Shown piece after piece: positions 9,868-19,849 of a stretch of 64,000 bases of DNA. The translations under genes and the position numbers were made by a program. This DNA comes from JACVRW01 sp963808545 (GTDB lineage: Bacteria > Actinomycetota > Thermoleophilia > Solirubrobacterales > Thermoleophilaceae), in contig CAWEGB010000010.1 in the NCBI GenBank assembly GCA_963808545.1, positions 1 through 64,000 of the forward strand, in the 5' to 3' direction. The notes beneath the pieces are model-generated. The model made no database searches and was not told the origin of the DNA. It saw only the letters and a program-made list of their open reading frames with translations. Each line of letters begins with the position of its first letter. The stretch's first letter is position 1.

Positions 9868-11404
9868 TCAGGCCTGCGCTCGCCAGCGCCGGATGCGTTT
9901 CTGCTCGAAGCTCAGCGGGTTCGGATAGCGGGTGTCGATGGGACGCCGGCCGGGCGTGCGGGACCCCTTGGCCATGATCTCGACCGCCCACCGCCAGAGA
10001 ATGCCCCGAGCGAGCTCCGACTCACTTCCCAGTGTCTCGTTGCGGCCGGTCGAGTGAACGCAGCGAACGGGCCACCAGCCAGGCGAAGGCACGGGGCGAT
10101 CGGGCGCTGGCGACGAACCGGCCGAGCGCACGCCGCTTCGAGTCGGTCAGACGGCGGTCGCACAGCACGAGCAGGGCCCGCGCCTGCATGTCGCGAGGCA
10201 GGTAGCCGAGGAAGTAGGCGCCGCGCCCGCCGCGCAGCCGGTCGAGCAGCGCGGCGCGCAGCGAGCGGCGCGGGGCGGCCGACCCGCCAGGGCCGCCCGC
10301 CGCCACGTCGCCGAAGATGGCTCCGCCGTGCTGGACGTAGTCGTAGAGCGGCCGGTCGACGTAGCCGATGTCCCCCGCGGCCAGCGCCACCAGGCCCAGC
10401 CAGTGATCGTGGAACTGCATGCCGGGGGTCTCGGGGAAGGGCAGAGCCAGCTCGGCCACCTCCCGGCGGAACAGGGTGGCCGCGCCGGTGATCGAGTTGG
10501 CCACCAGCAGCGAGACCAGGTCCGTGTGGTTGTTGCGCCGCCCCTTCCACATCGAGTCGCGCAGCACGCGCCCCTCGGCGTCCACCAGGCGCTGATCCGA
10601 GTAGACGAGCTGAGCCTGGCCGAGCGAGCTGCGCAGGACCGAGAGCTTGTCCGGATACCAGCGGTCGTCCTGATCGCAGAGCGCGAACAGCTCCGCCTCG
10701 GCCGGGGCGAGGGCGAGCGCCCGCTCGAAATTGCGGTAGAACCTCACGCGCTCCTCGGCGCGCGAGACGACGAAACGTGGGTCATCGCCCAGCACCTCGA
10801 GCATCTGCGCGAAGCGCTCCGGGCTCGAGCAGTCGTCGCTGACCACGCAGATCCAGCGATCGTCGGTCTGGGCCTTCAACGACTCGATCTGCACCTCGAA
10901 GAGAGCGATGTCCGGCTCGAAGGTGGCCATGCAGACGGCTATCAGGCCGGGCTCCTCCAGCTCGGGCCGCCGCGGCGGCGCGGACCGCTCCACCACTTCG
11001 AGCGTCCCCAGCGGGGCCGTCTCCTCTGCACCGCCGGCCAGCCGCACGTGGATGGCCAGCTCGATCTGTCCCGGCCGGTCGCGCGGCTCGATCGGCACGG
11101 TGGCCCAGAAGCCGCTCCGGTAGGCGCGCAGCTCGGGATCCTCCTCCGAGCCGGGATCGCGCAGCTGGGAGCTGCCATTCCGCGAGAGCGCCGGGTGCAG
11201 CATGTCGAAGATGTCCGGCCGCGGCATCCCAAAGGCCGCCGGCGGATGACGCTCGTGTCCGTCGACCACGATCTCGACCTGCTCGATCGCCTCGCGCCGG
11301 TGAAAGCAAGTGCCGATGCAGAACACGGCGGTGGCGGTTCCCACCGGCAGCGGAGCCGGCAGCGGGTTCTCGAGGTTGACCCTGAGGTCCGGCGTCCCGC
11401 TCAC
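9868..11404 (-). CDS. GT2 glycosyltransferase with N-terminal beta-domain, frameshifted at 3' end
   Basis: Paralogue of the first two domains of the gene at 2947-5728. Residues 1-170 align with its beta-rich domain (NPLPAPLPVGTATAVF; SEEDPELRAYRSGFW), then a GT2 domain with VCMATFEPDI, SDDCSSPERF, CDQDDRWYPDKL and FHDHWLGLVAL. As written the protein stops at 10022, but one base shift near 10045 restores a tail (NETLGSESELARG, LWRWAVEIMA) that aligns with LGAEIALFFAF and WRRLVV in the paralogue, ending at 9868. GTG start. Upstream of, and probably co-transcribed with, the ABC exporter. Unlike the paralogue it has no second transferase domain. Confidence 0.8.
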
Positions 11405-11455
11405 GGCGGGTGAATCTAGTGCATCGCCGTCGCCTCGCCGGGCGGCCTGCGGCTA

Positions 11456-11461
11456 TACGGT
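11456..11461 (+). promoter_or_regulatory. -10 element (TACGGT) of the first GT39 gene
   Basis: TANNNT hexamer ending 9 nt before ATG 11471. The surrounding TATACGGTGTTGCCC is almost the same as the sequence before the paralogue at 19850. Predicted leaderless or near-leaderless mRNA. No clear -35. Confidence 0.45.
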
Positions 11462-11470
11462 GTTGCCCGT

Positions 11471-13117
11471 ATGCACGTTTCCGAGGGTCGTGCAGGACGG
11501 GCCGTCGGATCGGCTCGAGCCAGGACTGGACGCGGCGGGAGCCGGCTCCCGGAGCGGGCCGGTGCCCGCGGCGCGCCCGCGGCGCTGGTGCTCGTGATCG
11601 CAACGGCGGTGGGAGCTGCCCTGCGGCTGTCGGTAGCCGGCCAGAGCCTGTTCGCCGACGAGCTGTCCACCTACTGGATTCTCGACACGAACGGCCTCTG
11701 GGGCGTGATCTCGACGGTGCACACCGACGCCGAGATCACCCCTCCGCTGTTCTTCGTGCTCTCGTGGTTCACCACCCGTATCGAGCTGACCCCGGAGCTG
11801 CTGCGCGCGCCCGCGGTGCTGGCCGGCTCCGCGACGATCCCCCTCGTCTACCTCGTGGGAGCGCGGACGGTCGGCCGGGCGGCGGGGCTCGTGGCGGCGG
11901 CGCTCACGGCTCTCGCGCCGTTCATGATCTTCTACTCCGCCGAGGGCCGGGGCTACGGGCTGGCCATGGCGCTCGTCACGCTCTCGACCCTCGCTCTGTT
12001 GGTGGCCGCGGACGGAGGGGGCGCGCGCTGGTGGGCGGTCTACGCCGCCGCTTCGTGCGCGGCCATGCTGACCCACTACACGGTGGCCTTCGTCCTGGCC
12101 GCGCAGCTCGCGTGGGTGCTGTGGGCCCATCCGCGGGCCCGGCGAGCCGCGCTCGTGGCCAACGGCGGCGCGGTACTCGCCTTCCTGCCCTGGCTGACCG
12201 GGCTGAAGGCCGACCTCGACTCGCCGACCACCGACATCCTGTCGGCGCTGGCGCCGGTCACGCTGGACACCGTCAGCAGCGGTCTGGCGCACTGGTCGGT
12301 GGGCTACCCCTACCAGTACGCGAGCACCGGTCTGCTCGACCTGCCCGGGCCGGTGGCGCTGGTGCTGCTCGGCCTCGGGGTGGCGCTCGCCGTCGCGGGC
12401 CTGGCGCTGCGCGTGGCCGGCGATGGCATGGGGCGGGGGCTGTCCGAGATCGATCGCGGCCTGGTGCTGGTGGTCGTGCTGGCCCTGGCCACACCCGTGG
12501 GGGCCGTCCTGGCCAGCGCGATCGGCACGAACGTCTTCGGCGTTCGCAACCTGGCCGGCTCGTGGCCCGGCCTGGCGCTGGCGCTGGCCGCTCTCCTCGT
12601 GGCCTGCGGCCCGCGGCTGCGGGTGGCCGCGGTGACGCTCGTGCTCGCGTCGTTCGCCATCGGCGCCGTCAAGATGCTCGACGACTCGTTCGGCCGTCCC
12701 GACTACCAGGGCGCCGGCGCGCTCGTCGATCGTGACGCAGGGCCGCGCGAGGCCGTCATCGACGCCGCGGTGGTCTCTCCCGGGCCGCTCAGCGGTCTCG
12801 ACGTCGTGCTCGACCGGCCCCATCAGGTGTTCCGCGTGGGTGCTCCTCAGGAGCGCGACCATCCCTTCACCGTCCTCGACCGGACGCTGCCGGCCGGCGC
12901 GGTCACCCGGCAGGCCGTCTCGGCCGCCCCTTCGGGCTCCATCTTCCTGGTGGCCGGCGCCACGCCTGACGAGAGCCGGCCCGGCGCGACGGACCTCGCT
13001 CGGCAGGTGGAGGGCGCCCTCCCGAACGGCTACCGCCGGGTGCGCTCTCGTCTCTATCCCGGCATCCTCGACGTCGGCGTGCTCGTCTACGAGCGCGGCG
13101 AAGCAGGTCGGCCCTGA
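11471..13117 (+). CDS. GT39-type membrane glycosyltransferase, paralogue 1
   Basis: A 548-residue GT-C fold protein with about 10 membrane segments. The first exoplasmic loop has the acidic pair D63-E64 in FADELSTYW, matching the catalytic loop of protein-mannosyl/ArnT-type transferases that use polyprenyl-phosphate sugars. Other marks are HTDAEITPPLFF, APFMIFYSAEGRGYGLA and LTHYTVAFVLAAQLAW. The last 150 residues after the final membrane span are soluble. Closest relative in the window is the gene at 19850 (shared GQSLFADELSTYWI and HTDAEITPPL). It would add a sugar to an exported glycan or protein; the acceptor is unknown. Confidence 0.82.
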   Translation: MHVSEGRAGRAVGSARARTGRGGSRLPERAGARGAPAALVLVIATAVGAALRLSVAGQSLFADELSTYWILDTNGLWGVISTVHTDAEITPPLFFVLSWFTTRIELTPELLRAPAVLAGSATIPLVYLVGARTVGRAAGLVAAALTALAPFMIFYSAEGRGYGLAMALVTLSTLALLVAADGGGARWWAVYAAASCAAMLTHYTVAFVLAAQLAWVLWAHPRARRAALVANGGAVLAFLPWLTGLKADLDSPTTDILSALAPVTLDTVSSGLAHWSVGYPYQYASTGLLDLPGPVALVLLGLGVALAVAGLALRVAGDGMGRGLSEIDRGLVLVVVLALATPVGAVLASAIGTNVFGVRNLAGSWPGLALALAALLVACGPRLRVAAVTLVLASFAIGAVKMLDDSFGRPDYQGAGALVDRDAGPREAVIDAAVVSPGPLSGLDVVLDRPHQVFRVGAPQERDHPFTVLDRTLPAGAVTRQAVSAAPSGSIFLVAGATPDESRPGATDLARQVEGALPNGYRRVRSRLYPGILDVGVLVYERGEAGRP

Positions 13118-13121
13118 GGCG

Positions 13122-13739
13122 ATGGTCGTGGAGGAGCGACACCGGCACATGGAGGGGGAGGAGCGCATGCGCCGGATCCGCGCGGCCCACCCCCGCCTGC
13201 GTGAGGCGCTCGTGGCGGATGCCCGGGTGACGGCCGCCCACCGTTTCGAGCGGCACGAGTTCCGGTCCGGCTTCGACGCCGCGCTTCAGGTGCTGCGTCT
13301 CGCCTGGGCGACGGACGCCTTCCTGGCCCAGGCCCTGTACCGAGCAAAGGCCCGTCTGCAGGCCCTCGGGGTGCCGCTCCTGCCGCGGCTCTGCCAACGC
13401 CTGGCGATCGTGACGGGGCAGGTGTCGATAGGGGACCCCGTGCTGGTGCATCCAGGGGTGTACTTCATCCACGGACAGGTGGTCATCGACGGGTTCTCCG
13501 AAATTCATCCGGGCGCCGTCATCGGTCCGTTCGTGACGATCGGCCTGCGCGCCCCGGATCTGATGGGACCCACGATCGGCCCGGGCGCGAGCGTCGGCAC
13601 CGGCGCGAAGGTGCTCGGCCGCGTTCACGTCGGCGCGCGCGCGCAGATCGGAGCCAACGCGGTGGTGGTCGACGACGTGCCCGAGGCCGCCACCGTGGTC
13701 GGCGTGCCCGCTCGTCCCGTGGTCCGTCCCGACCACTGA
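13122..13739 (+). CDS. Hexapeptide-repeat acetyltransferase (serine O-acetyltransferase-like)
   Basis: About 190-205 residues. An N-terminal helical part (RLAWATDAFLAQALYRAKARL) is followed by left-handed beta-helix repeats (VSIGDPVLVHPGVYF, VVIDGFSEIHPGAVIGPFV, GARAQIGANAVVVDDVP), as in CysE-like and colanic-acid acetyltransferases that use acetyl-CoA. ATG 13122 is the first start, but ATG 13167 is preceded by a strong GGGGGAGGAG ribosome site and is perhaps more likely. In a glycan locus it probably acetylates a sugar or a precursor rather than serine. Confidence 0.8.
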   Translation: MVVEERHRHMEGEERMRRIRAAHPRLREALVADARVTAAHRFERHEFRSGFDAALQVLRLAWATDAFLAQALYRAKARLQALGVPLLPRLCQRLAIVTGQVSIGDPVLVHPGVYFIHGQVVIDGFSEIHPGAVIGPFVTIGLRAPDLMGPTIGPGASVGTGAKVLGRVHVGARAQIGANAVVVDDVPEAATVVGVPARPVVRPDH

Positions 13740-13815
13740 CGGCGGGGTCGCCCTCCCCCGGTGCTCTGGTACCGTGCACGCCCGCCCGGCCCTCGACCTC
13801 GAGTCGCTCGATTCA

Positions 13816-14898
13816 ATGATCTTTCGCTCCAGGAAGCGCCGCACGAACAACGCCGAACAGCCCGCCGGTGCGCCGGCGCCCGCAGCAGTGGAGGACGACG
13901 GGAGACCGGCAGAGAGCCTCCTGCGGGAGATCGACGCCGGGGGTGCCACCAACGGTGACGAGAGCGAAGCCCGGAGGATCCTCCAGCTGCGCCACCGGGC
14001 CGGCCTGAAACTGCTCGACGAGAGCCGGGGGCAGACGCCAGACTACCCCGAACCCGACTTCGACCTGCTCGGGGACTCGGACCTGCCCACGGTCGAGGCC
14101 GGCGAGGTCACGCCGGGGCTGCTGCGGGCGGCGATCATGCGAAACGGATGCCTGCTCATCCGCGGCCTGGTGGACCAAGAGGAGGCCGCCCGCCTGCGCG
14201 ACGAGATCGACCGGGCCTACGAAGCTCGCGGCAGCGAGGCGGGGGAGGCGAACGGCGGATCCGGCTACTTCGAGGAGTTCCGCCCCGACGCCCAGTTCGA
14301 TCTCGCCTTCGAGCGGGCCCTGCTCCTGGGCAGCGCCGGCCTGTGGGTGGCGGACTCGCCGCGGATGATGGCCGAGGTGCTCGAGCTGTTCGACCGGGCG
14401 GGCCTGACCCGTCTCGCGACCGAGTACCTGGGTGAGCGCCCGGCGATCTCGGTCAACAAGTCGCTTCTGCGCAAGGTCAAGCCGACCCAGATCAAGGACA
14501 CCGACGGCTCGAAGGAACGCAGCCCCAGCGCCTGGCACCAGGACGGCGCCTTCCTCGGCGACGTGCGCGCGCTCAACGTGTGGCTGTCGCTGTCGCGCTG
14601 CGGGGACGTGGCGCCGGGACTGGACATCGTCCCTCGTCGCCTCGAGGAGATCGTGCCGACGGGCACGGAGGGCGCGATCTTCGACTGGTCGGTCTCCCGG
14701 GCCGTGACCGAGGAGGCGGCGGGCGAGGTGAGCATCATGCGCCCGGTCTTCGAGCCCGGCGACGTGCTGCTGTTCGACGAGCTCTTCCTCCACGCGACTG
14801 CGGCCGAGTCGGACATGCCCAACATGCGCTACGCGGTGGAGAGCTGGTACTTCGGTCCGTCGGCCTTTCCGGCGGGCTACGCGCCGCTGGCCGTCTGA
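13816..14898 (+). CDS. Phytanoyl-CoA dioxygenase (PhyH)-like Fe(II)/2-oxoglutarate oxygenase
   Basis: A 360-residue protein with a double-stranded beta-helix oxygenase domain. The iron ligands are visible as HQD in SAWHQDGAFLGD and the distal His in DELFLHATAA; an Arg in NMRYAVESWYF is placed to bind 2-oxoglutarate. The first 70 residues are polar and poorly conserved. GTG 13774 is possible, but a -10-like TACCGT at 13769-13774 would place it before the transcript start, so ATG 13816 is preferred. It may hydroxylate a sugar or lipid in the polymer pathway; the substrate is unknown. Confidence 0.75.
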   Translation: MIFRSRKRRTNNAEQPAGAPAPAAVEDDGRPAESLLREIDAGGATNGDESEARRILQLRHRAGLKLLDESRGQTPDYPEPDFDLLGDSDLPTVEAGEVTPGLLRAAIMRNGCLLIRGLVDQEEAARLRDEIDRAYEARGSEAGEANGGSGYFEEFRPDAQFDLAFERALLLGSAGLWVADSPRMMAEVLELFDRAGLTRLATEYLGERPAISVNKSLLRKVKPTQIKDTDGSKERSPSAWHQDGAFLGDVRALNVWLSLSRCGDVAPGLDIVPRRLEEIVPTGTEGAIFDWSVSRAVTEEAAGEVSIMRPVFEPGDVLLFDELFLHATAAESDMPNMRYAVESWYFGPSAFPAGYAPLAV

Positions 14899-14992
14899 AG
14901 ATCCACAACGGCGTGGATCGCACCTCACTCACCGCTTCTCCCGGCCCGGCCGGCGCGGCCGGCGCCCCGCGGCGGTCACGGGCGAGCGGGTC

Positions 14993-15731
14993 GTGACCCG
15001 CGAGGGTGGCTTCAACGCGACCTGGCAGCGCCACGTGGCAGCCTACGTCCTGATCGAGCCGTTCCTGGGTCCCGGCCGGGTGCTCGACCTGGGCTGTGGG
15101 GTGGGGCACAGCTTCCACCGGCTGGCTCCGCGCGAAACCGTGGGCGTCGACATCGACGCCGGTGCTCTCGAGGGTCAGGAGCGGGAGACGATCCAGGCGG
15201 ACATGCGCAACCTGCCCTTCGACGACGCGGCCTTCGCCTCGGTGGTCTCGGTGCAGTCGGTCGAGCACGTGCCCGATCCCGAGCGCGTGGTGGCCGAGGT
15301 GGCCCGCGTGCTCGAGCCCGCCGGCGTGGCGGTCTTCGTGACGCCCAACCGCCTGACCCTGGGCCGGCCGGACGAGATCATCGACCCCTACCACTTCGTC
15401 GAGTTCGACCCGCGCGAGCTCGAGCAGCTGTGTGCCGGCGCTTTCGGTCAGGTGGAGGTCCGCGGCCTGTTCGGGTCGGAGCGCTACCTGGAGCTCTTCG
15501 GCGAGGAGCGGGTGACGATGAACAAGCTGCTCCGGCTCGACCCGCTGCGGCTGCGGCGGCTGGTACCGCGCCGGGCGCGCCAGTCGCCTCTACGACCGCA
15601 TGCTGCGCCACTACCGCCCGACCGAGGACCCGCGCTCGGAGGCGATCACCACGGACGACTTCGAGCTTCGCGGCCACGACCTGGACGAGTGCATGGACGT
15701 GGTGGCCATCTGCCGCTCGCCGCGGGCGTAG
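14993..15731 (+). CDS. Class I SAM-dependent methyltransferase, frameshifted
   Basis: About 246 residues. The core is clear: RVLDLGCGVGHSFHRL (SAM site), VGVDIDAGALEGQ, NLPFDDAAFASVVSVQSVEH and ARVLEPAGVAVFVTPN. A one-base break near 15580 moves the C-terminus (LYDRMLRHYRPTEDPRS) to another frame, ending at TAG 15729-15731. GTG start. It precedes a second methyltransferase in the same direction. The acceptor is unknown; a Methyltransf_11-type sugar methylase is the reasonable guess. Confidence 0.75.
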
Positions 15732-15742
15732 GCCCACCGATC

Positions 15743-16661
15743 GTGAGCGCTCAAGCGACGGACGTCGAACGCCGCGTGTCCAGCTGCGCCTGGTGCGGCC
15801 GGCCGCTCGGCGACGGGGCGATCCGGCTGAAGGGGCGGACCCGCTGCGCCGCAGTGCGGCGCGGCCACGACCGACCCCTGGCCCTCGGAGGGCGAGCTCC
15901 AGGCGGCCTACGGCACCTGGTACCGGCCCGAGTCCGGGCGCTTCAGCTTCATCGGTGACGCCGTGCTCAGCCGCACCCGCGCGCTGCTGGCGGGACGCGT
16001 GACCGGATCGCGCCCTCCGGGCCGGTGCTCGACGTGGGGGCGGGTGAGGGTGTGCTGATCGATGCGCTGCGTCGTCACGGGCGCCAGGCGATCGGCCTGG
16101 AGCGCGATTCGCGCCGCCCGGACGTGTGGGACCAGCCCCTGAGCGACCTCGAGGGGGAGTGGGCCGCAGTCGTCTTCTGGCACTCGCTCGAGCACCTGCC
16201 CGACCCCGGGGACGCCGATCGACGAGGCTGCGCGGCTGCTCGAGCCCGGGGGTGTGCTCGTGGTGGCGGTACCGAATCGGACAGTCTGCAGGCGAGGGCC
16301 TTCGGCGACCGCTGGCTGCACCTCGACCCGCCGCTGCACCTCGTTCATCTCTCGCGGCGCTCGCTGATAGCGCGCCTCGAGGAGTCGGGCTTCACCGTGG
16401 ATCGGGTCTCGAGCACCGCGGGGCGGGCAGGTGGTGATCGGGTGGCTCGACGGCCTCGTCGGCCGCCTGCCCGGGGAGCTCAGCCTCTATCAGGCACTGC
16501 GTCAGCCCGAGGCTCGCAGCCGGCCCGTCTCGCCTCGAGAGCGCGCCCTGACCGCTCGCTGGCCGCCGCGCTCCTGCTCCCGGTCGCGGTCGCCGGTGCG
16601 GCGTTTGAGGTCGCCCTCGGAAACGCGCGGCACGGTCTACGTGGAGGCTCGCCGTGTCTGA
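15743..16661 (+). pseudogene. Zinc-ribbon SAM methyltransferase with several frameshifts
   Basis: Pieces of one methyltransferase lie in alternating frames. In order: a zinc ribbon with two CxxC pairs (CAWCG and, one frame over, CAACG), a GELQAAYGTWYRPESGRF linker, the SAM site VLDVGAGEGVLIDALRR, FWHSLEHLPDP, ARLLEPGGVLVVAVPN, DRWLHLDPPLHLVHLS and the terminal GTVYVEARRV. Breaks fall near 15860, 16003, 16205, 16270, 16425, 16555 and 16640. Protein character and codon pattern are kept throughout, so the ancestral gene is complete and recent. The architecture matches C-methyltransferase-like proteins of glycan loci. Either a dead gene or a badly determined stretch. Confidence 0.6.
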
Positions 16662-17403
16662 GCGCTGCGCGCGCCCAAGGTCATCGTGGTCATGCCCGCG
16701 CGCCAGGCCGCCGCCACGCTCGAGCAAACCTTCGCCGCCATCCCGACGGACGTCGTGGACGAGGTGATCCTCGTGGACGACTCCTCGACCGACGACACCG
16801 TGCGTCTGGCCCGCGAGCTCCCGCTGCACCTGGTCTGGCACCCCCACCAGACCGGCTACGGCGCGAACCAGAAGACGTGCTACCTGGAGGCGCTCCAGCG
16901 CGACGCCGACGTGGTGGTGATGCTGCATCCCGACGGCCAGTACGAGCCCGAGCTGATCCCGAGCATGATCGAGCCGATCGTGTCCGGAGAGGCCGACCTC
17001 GTGCTCGGCTCGCGCCTGCTGGTGCCGGGAGCGGCGCTCGCGGCCGGCATGCCGCGCTGGAAGTACCTGGCCAACCGCTTCCTGACCAGCATCGAGAACC
17101 GGATCATGGGCACGCACCTCTCGGAGGCCCACACCGGCTACCGCGCCTACTCGCGCCGGCTGCTGCTCACCGTTCCGTTCCTGCGCAACTCACTCGACTT
17201 CGTGTTCGACTCCGAGCTGCTGATGCAGGCGGCCCACTTCGGCTTCACGATCAAGGAGGTGCCCGGCTCGCTGCCGCTACTTCGAGGACGCGTCCTCGGT
17301 GGGCTTCAAGAGCGGCGTGGTGTACGGCATGAAGACACTGTGGACGGGCGTCCGGCTGCGGCTGCACCGTCTCGGGGTGCGCTCGCGCAAGTTCGAGTCA
17401 TAG
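16654..17403 (+). CDS. GT2 glycosyltransferase (polyprenol-phosphate mannosyltransferase-like), frameshifted
   Basis: A cytoplasmic GT2 domain of about 248 residues: VVMPARQAAATLEQTF, VDDSSTDDT, HPHQTGYGANQKTC and the DxD-like MLHPDGQYEPELI, then LGSRLLVPG and HTGYRAYSRRLL. This resembles dolichyl/polyprenyl-phosphate mannosyl- or glucosyltransferases, which make the lipid-linked donors used by GT-C enzymes. A break near 17270 shifts the C-terminus (YFEDASSVGFKSGVVYG) to another frame ending at TAG 17401. GTG 16654 overlaps the previous stop but needs a further base correction near 16672; GTG 16686 is the first start in the main frame. Confidence 0.72.
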
Positions 17404-17440
17404 CTGCGCCAGCTTCGCAACCGGAGCGACGCATCCGGCG

Positions 17441-19814
17441 TCAGCCCCGGCGCGCCACCAGCTCCGCCACCACGAACTCCTGACTGTCGCGGTGGATGAC
17501 CTCCAGGTCGAACCGCCGGCCGATCCGCTGCAGAACCCATTCCTGGAGTGGGGCCATGCCCACGTGCGGCGCGGCGAGCTCGGCGAGCGGATCGGGAGAT
17601 CCCGGCGCCTTGAGGTCGGCGAACGCCTTCAGTCCACCGACCTGCATCAACAACCGGTCACCCTGCTCGAGCTCGGCCACGGCCTCGCGCAGCTCGGGGA
17701 GGTACTCCGCGCTCACGAAGCTGTCCTCCGGCGGAAAGGTCAGCGGCAGCTCGTGCGCACGCCCGCTTCGGATCAGGATCTCGGTCTCGAGATCCGGCCA
17801 TATGAGTGTCAGCACGCGGCGATCCCCGGGCATGTAGCGGTCGAGCAGGCGCTCGCCCTGCGGTGCGCGGCCGTCGATCGGCGGCAGATTCCAGAGGCGG
17901 TCGAGGGCCGGGCGCGCCGAGTCGCCACCCGGAACGAGGTGGCCGAGCGCCGAGCGCGGGAACCGTTCGTCGACCGACGACCATGCGGTCGCGAACAGGA
18001 GCAGCGCGAGGGACAGGGCGAACGCGAGGCCGCCGACGCGCGCGTTGCGCGACCCGTTCAGCGCGCCGCGCAGAAGCAGGCTCAGCCACAGCGTGCCCGC
18101 GAGCAGCAGCGGCATCGAGACGTAGGGCACTATTTCGTTGTTCGACCGGTCGACGAAGTAGCTGAACAGAGCGATGCCGTAGGCGGTGGTCCCGGCGAGC
18201 GCGGTCAGCGCGACGCGCTCACGGTCCACGAGCTCCGGCCGGCGCCGAAGCAGCAACACGAGGGCGGCGGCCGAGGCTGCATACCCCGCGCCCACGGCCA
18301 GGCCGGGTGACCAGCGTGAGAAGTCGTAAGTGATGTCGCCTACCTCATCGAACAGGAAGGCCTCGAGGAAGGCGAGGTACCAGCCGTAGTCCGGCAGCTC
18401 GCCGACGGCGGCCAGCGTGACGGCCACGAAGAGGACGTGGGCGGCGCCGCAGGCAGCCAGCCCCAGCGCCGCTCGCCGCGCGAGCCACGCGAGGCGCCCG
18501 GGCGCCGGCCGAGCCCACGCCTGGAAGCAGATCAGCCCCGCGAACGTCGCAACCGTGTATGCGAACGCCTCGAGCGACCAGACCGAGGAGAGGCCCACGA
18601 CGACGAGCTGGGTCGCCCGAGCGGCACCCGAGCGGCGGGGCCAGCGCGCCTCTACCGCGGCGGCGAGAATGAGGATGACCGGAGGGCCGAAGCGGAGGGG
18701 CCCGTGATTCGGGAGGCTCCCGACCGAGTACAGGAGGTTGTAGGCAAGCACGACGACGGCGAGCACCAACGAGGCGGCGGCCAGCAATCGGGAGGTGCCC
18801 GAGAGGCGCAGGAGGCAGTAGCCGGCAGCGAACACGAGCCCGGACAGCAGCCCGTCCAGAAGGCCGATCGTGCCGTATCCGATCGGGGCGAGTTGAAACC
18901 ACCCGGCCAGCAGGTAGATGGGACCGATGCCGTACTGGGACGCGGCGTCGACCAGCACAGCACCTCCATGGAGTACCTCGTTCGTCGGCCCCAGCAGGAA
19001 GTCCTGGTGGCTCTTCGCCACGCTTGCCTGGAACGCCGCGAGCCCGCTGTCGCGACTGAACACGACGAGGTCGGTTACTGCCAGCACGACAAGCGCGACG
19101 ATCGCGGCGTCGATCGCGCCCCCCCAGCGCGGCCCACGCGCCCGGCCGGAAGCGCCGGCTCGCGAGTAGACGATGATCACGGCTACGGCGGCGACCGCTC
19201 CGAGCGCGAGCGGAAGCGGACTTATCGAGCGCACTGAGAAGAACGCGAGCAAAGCGACGAGCACCAGCACGCCCGCGAGCGCCCAGAGGACCGGGGCGAG
19301 ACTCGCGGCGTGCGACGGACGGGTGAACGGACGCGGCTGCCTTGCCCGCGCGAGGAGGGCAACCGCGCGCAACCGACCAGATCGCCACCGTTCCGAGCAG
19401 CTCGGCCCCCCCGCCACCCGGCAGCAGCCGGGCGATCAGCACGGACGCGGCCAGCGTAGCCACAAGCAACGCGGCGAGCGACGACAGCGCACCACCACTG
19501 TGGCTGGCCGCGATGGTGTCCGCGAGGCGCGGCACCACGGTCAGCGCCAGCGGCAGGATCAGCGCGAAACCCATCAGGTAGAGCCCGGTTTCGATGGTCT
19601 GGTTCTGACCCAGGTCAAACGGGGGAGGCAGCGGCTCGGGGTTGACGATCAGCTCGACGCACCCGACTGCGAGCGCGAAGCAGGCGACGGCGAGCGTCAC
19701 CGTAAGGCCGAGCGTCGGGCCAAACGGCGCGCGGGGACGCGCAACCGCCGGTCGCTTCCCAAGCCGGTGTCGGAATACGCGTCGCTCGCGCAGGGTGTCC
19801 ACGGAGATGGCCAT
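17441..19814 (-). CDS. Large multi-pass membrane protein, GT-C-like, frameshifted
   Basis: About 790 residues with some 16-18 hydrophobic segments and a soluble C-terminal tail of about 160 residues. No family is certain. The segment with HGGAVLVDAASQYGIGPIYL, after a first large loop, resembles a motif seen in GT-C-like or polymerase-like membrane proteins of glycan loci. The N-terminal 150 residues lie in another frame, with the break near 19370 (AIWSVAR to AVALLARAR). ATG 19814 faces the GT39 gene at 19850 across a 35-bp gap. A role in polymerising or modifying the exported glycan is speculative. Confidence 0.6.
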
Positions 19815-19828
19815 CTACTCGTTCGACG

Positions 19829-19842
19829 ATCCTATATACGGT
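19829..19842. promoter_or_regulatory. Overlapping divergent -10 elements
   Basis: On the plus strand TACGGT (19837-19842) ends 7 nt before ATG 19850. On the minus strand TAGGAT (19834-19829) ends 14 nt before ATG 19814. They share a central TATATA, so RNA polymerase could serve only one direction at a time. Confidence 0.45.
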
Positions 19843-19849
19843 GTCGCCC

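Noticed and set aside
9868..10131. Separate 87-residue gene downstream of the GT2 gene
   Set aside because: Its C-terminal part aligns with the continuation of the paralogue at 2947-5728, so it is the shifted end of the same glycosyltransferase.
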